A DNA stretch of 32,832 nt, from the NCBI RefSeq assembly GCF_002155965.1, contig NZ_MUMH01000135.1, positions 1 to 32,832 on the forward strand, given 5' to 3'. Of the stretch, positions 32,772 through 32,832 are shown piece by piece; the first letter of the stretch is position 1, and each line of letters opens with the position of its first letter. The position numbers and the translations under genes are program-made. The notes beneath the pieces were generated by a model. The model was not told where the DNA came from. It made no database searches and saw only the letters and a list, made by a program, of their open reading frames with translations. Source of the DNA: Allokutzneria sp. NRRL B-24872 (GTDB taxonomy: Bacteria > Actinomycetota > Actinomycetes > Mycobacteriales > Pseudonocardiaceae).

Positions 32772-32832
32772 GTCGGCTCTTCTCCCCTTTTACATTCGGG
32801 ATTAGGGGCGGGTGGCTAAGCCGGGAGCGGGT

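Noticed and set aside
32772-32832. 3' end of rpoB
   Set aside because: Only about 14-30 bases could be coding, two stop frames are possible and no recognisable RpoB C-terminus is seen.

Overview
The window reads as chromosomal DNA of a GC-rich actinomycete. The family is most likely Pseudonocardiaceae (order Mycobacteriales/Pseudonocardiales), judged from gene order, the ESX genes, frequent GTG starts, the short adenylate kinase, the beta-prime coiled-coil insertion and the Ala/Glu-rich tails on L17 and S3. I cannot name the genus. No rRNA, tRNA, CRISPR array or insertion sequence is visible.

Left end (1-4893): part of a type VII secretion (ESX) locus, with mycP (5' truncated by the window edge, +), eccB (-), eccE (+) and an unrecognised gene overlapping the eccE stop codon (+). 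In Mycobacterium tuberculosis the ESX-4 genes mycP4 and eccB4 lie in the same convergent arrangement close to truA-rplQ-rpoA, so this is best read as an ESX-4-type locus. It carries eccE, which the M. tuberculosis ESX-4 locus lacks. Next, at 5043-5372, is a small secreted four-cysteine protein. A long hairpin formed partly from the truA coding end separates it from the next block.

Middle and right (5389-32771): everything is on the minus strand, so it is read here from right to left in transcription order. rpoC ends in a strong hairpin. A consensus-like promoter (28515-28544) then drives rpsL-rpsG-fusA-(tuf). After a tuf terminator, a roughly 400-base region with a candidate promoter and leader hairpin precedes the S10 group (rpsJ-rplC-rplD-rplW-rplB-rpsS-rplV-rpsC-rplP-rpmC-rpsQ). 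A hairpin after rpsQ marks the boundary to the spc group (rplN-rplX-rplE-rpsZ-rpsH-rplF-rplR-rpsE-rpmD-rplO). A second hairpin after rplO and a 452-base gap separate secY-adk-map. Then come a 54-codon two-helix membrane protein, a new promoter, and infA-rpmJ-rpsM-rpsK-rpsD. A hairpin follows rpsD, and rpoA-rplQ-truA completes the series.

Most genes are tightly packed, with many stop-start overlaps of the types ATGA, GTGA, TAATG, TAGTG and TGATG. The block supplies ribosomal proteins, elongation factors, RNA polymerase subunits, initiation factor 1, the Sec channel and processing enzymes. The interest lies in the non-standard parts: the eccE partner gene, the secreted cysteine protein, the 54-aa membrane protein, and the hairpins, palindromes and candidate promoters that divide the cluster into transcription units. 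All promoter and terminator calls rest on reading the sequence by eye.
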